DNA from: CBDFGQ01 sp965247295
GTDB taxonomy: Bacteria; Chloroflexota; Dehalococcoidia; Lucifugimonadales; JAGWBF01
Reading direction: 5' to 3'
Length of the DNA: 64,000 nucleotides
NCBI GenBank assembly: GCA_965247295.1
Contig: CBDFGQ010000008.1
Span: 372,001 to 436,000, forward strand
The first letter of the stretch is position 1. Each line of letters opens with the position of its first letter. Shown here piece after piece: positions 62,897-64,000 of the stretch. A program made the position numbers and the translations under genes. Under the pieces are notes generated by a model. That model was not told the DNA's origin, made no database searches, and worked only from the letters and a program-made list of their open reading frames with translations.

Positions 62897-63097
62897 ATGA
62901 AAGATCTGCCGGAAAATGGTATCACCCCTGAGCTGCTGGCCCAGGTAGCCACCTACCTGGGCTTGGACCTGGACCGAGAGAGCTTGGAGGAGGTCGCGGG
63001 TCGCCTCACCCTTATGCTGGGCGCCCTGGACTCGGTAGACGACAGTGAGCTGGCAGACGTCCCGCCCTACTACGCCCTCCCCATAGCGCGGGATTAG
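62897..63097 (+). CDS. Small GatC/AtzG-like amidase partner
   Basis: 66 aa from ATG 62897 with GAGG upstream; earlier starts in the frame precede the promoter. Two helices and a proline-containing tail (GITPELLAQVATYLGLDLDR; ADVPPYYALPIARD) resemble GatC and the AtzG-like subunits that wrap around GatA/AtzE-type amidases. It is shorter than typical GatC (about 95 aa). It ends one base before the amidase start. Confidence 0.7.
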   Translation: MKDLPENGITPELLAQVATYLGLDLDRESLEEVAGRLTLMLGALDSVDDSELADVPPYYALPIARD

Positions 63098-63098
63098 C

Positions 63099-64000
63099 AT
63101 GGACGTGGACGACCTTCACTTCAAATCCATCGCCGAGGCCGCCGCGGCCATTGAGGGGCGCGAACTCTCTCCCGTTGATCTTGTCCAGGCAGCCCTTGGG
63201 CGGATAGAGCAGCTGGAGGGGCGCCTGAACGCCTTCATTACCGTTCTTGCCGACCAGGCCCGGCGGGACGCCCGGGCTGCCGAGGCCGAGATCGCGGCGG
63301 GCCGGTATCGCGGACCTCTCCACGGCATACCTATAGCTCTAAAAGACATCATCGAGACTAAAGACGTCCTCACCACCTGCGGCTCCCGGACCCTGGCGGA
63401 GTGGGTCCCCGACAGGGACGCCACCATAGTAAGAAAGCTTAAAGAGGCGGGCGCCATAATTGTGGGCAAGAACAACCTCCACGAGTTCGCCACCCACATG
63501 CCGAGCCAGTATTTCCATCCCGTTGTAAATCCATGGAAGGCGGGCCACATCACCGGTGGCTCCAGCAGCGGCTCGGCGGTGGCGGTGGCCACCGGCCAGT
63601 GCCTCGGGTCCATAGGCACGGACACAGGTGGCTCTGTGCGCCTGCCCGCTGCCTTCTGCGGAGTCGTTGGCATCAAGCCCACCTTCGGCAGAGAGAGCCA
63701 CCGGGGCGTTGTGACCCTTAGCTGGTCCATGGATAGCGCCGGTCCCCTGGCACGCACCGTGAAGGACGCCGCCATAATCCTTCAGGCGATCTCGGGCTTC
63801 GACCCCGAGGACCCTGTCTCGGCCGACGTGCCGGTGCCCAAGTACCTTACGATGATGGACGGGGGGATCAAAGGGCTCCGTATCGGTGTGCCCAAGGACG
63901 ACTATTTCCTGCCCAGCGCGTCGCCTGAGGTGCAGGGAGCATTCCGGAGTGCGCTGGGGGTGCTGGAGGGCCTGGGAGCCCACCTGGTAGATGTCACGGT
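63099..64000 (+). CDS. Amidase-signature protein, GatA/AtzE type (3' end outside window)
   Basis: About 300 residues are visible from ATG 63099; the frame is open to the window end. The Ser-cisSer-Lys triad is clear: Lys in IPIALKDIIETKD, cis-Ser in HITGGSSSGSAVAVATG, nucleophile Ser in GTDTGGSVRLPAAFCG. With the small gene before it, it could be the GatA subunit completing GatB (10992-12476), or a stand-alone amide or biuret-type hydrolase. The sequence seen does not decide. Confidence 0.92.
   Translation, partial: MDVDDLHFKSIAEAAAAIEGRELSPVDLVQAALGRIEQLEGRLNAFITVLADQARRDARAAEAEIAAGRYRGPLHGIPIALKDIIETKDVLTTCGSRTLAEWVPDRDATIVRKLKEAGAIIVGKNNLHEFATHMPSQYFHPVVNPWKAGHITGGSSSGSAVAVATGQCLGSIGTDTGGSVRLPAAFCGVVGIKPTFGRESHRGVVTLSWSMDSAGPLARTVKDAAIILQAISGFDPEDPVSADVPVPKYLTMMDGGIKGLRIGVPKDDYFLPSASPEVQGAFRSALGVLEGLGAHLVDVT

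Overview
The window is GC-rich bacterial DNA with closely packed housekeeping genes (gatB, pcm, tatA, tatB-like, tatC, maf, trx, secG, a SAM hydroxide adenosyltransferase). Its catabolic families are ones common in metagenomic Chloroflexota: gamma-glutamyltransferases, an aldehyde-oxidase-type molybdenum hydroxylase, type III CoA transferases, and a thiolase with a Zn-ribbon OB-fold partner. There are also lipoproteins with Pro/Thr-rich tethers. A Dehalococcoidia/SAR202-like Chloroflexota host is my best guess. It is an inference from gene content, not from a marker gene.

Layout. 1-4544: the 3' part of a very large exported beta-helix protein ending in a dockerin, followed 6 bp later by a lipoprotein whose only globular part is cohesin-like. 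This looks like a private membrane anchor for the big protein. 4554-9692: a CNNM/CorC membrane protein with its terminator, then a dead E1 alpha/beta 2-oxoacid dehydrogenase pair. The beta gene has a frameshift and an in-frame amber codon. The alpha gene is split by a decayed IS5-family element whose 4-bp target duplication can still be read. 9814-17839: the housekeeping block. 17870-17966: an intact selenocysteine tRNA (selC).

17967-60210: a 42-kb accessory region. Two further copies of the selC 3' half, each starting at the anticodon loop, lie in direct orientation at 41164-41227 and 60146-60210. This is the usual scar of islands integrated at a tRNA gene, so I read two tandem selC islands (about 23 kb and 19 kb). 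The first carries class II FBPase, an ABC exporter, hydrolases, an M24-fold protein, a Tag-like glycosylase, pyruvate kinase, an S9 peptidase, a RidA protein, a gamma-glutamyltransferase and an amidohydrolase. The second carries nested IS3 elements, a large serine recombinase, a ThDP enzyme, a beta-propeller lactonase, a CoxG/CoxM/CoxS plus divergent large-subunit hydroxylase, a double-headed CoA transferase, a HAD protein, a thiolase and an OB-fold protein. Both contain many gene remnants (thermonuclease, phenylacetate-CoA ligase, isochorismatase, SRPBCC, Gfo/Idh, zinc alcohol dehydrogenase), as expected of repeatedly remodelled islands.

60248-64000: chromosome again by this reading. It holds two thioredoxin-fold lipoproteins in one operon, then a sigma70-like promoter driving a small GatC/AtzG-like gene and an amidase that runs off the window. 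The two identical IS3 copies, 24060-25331 (+) and 42033-43304 (-), are the youngest mobile DNA here.
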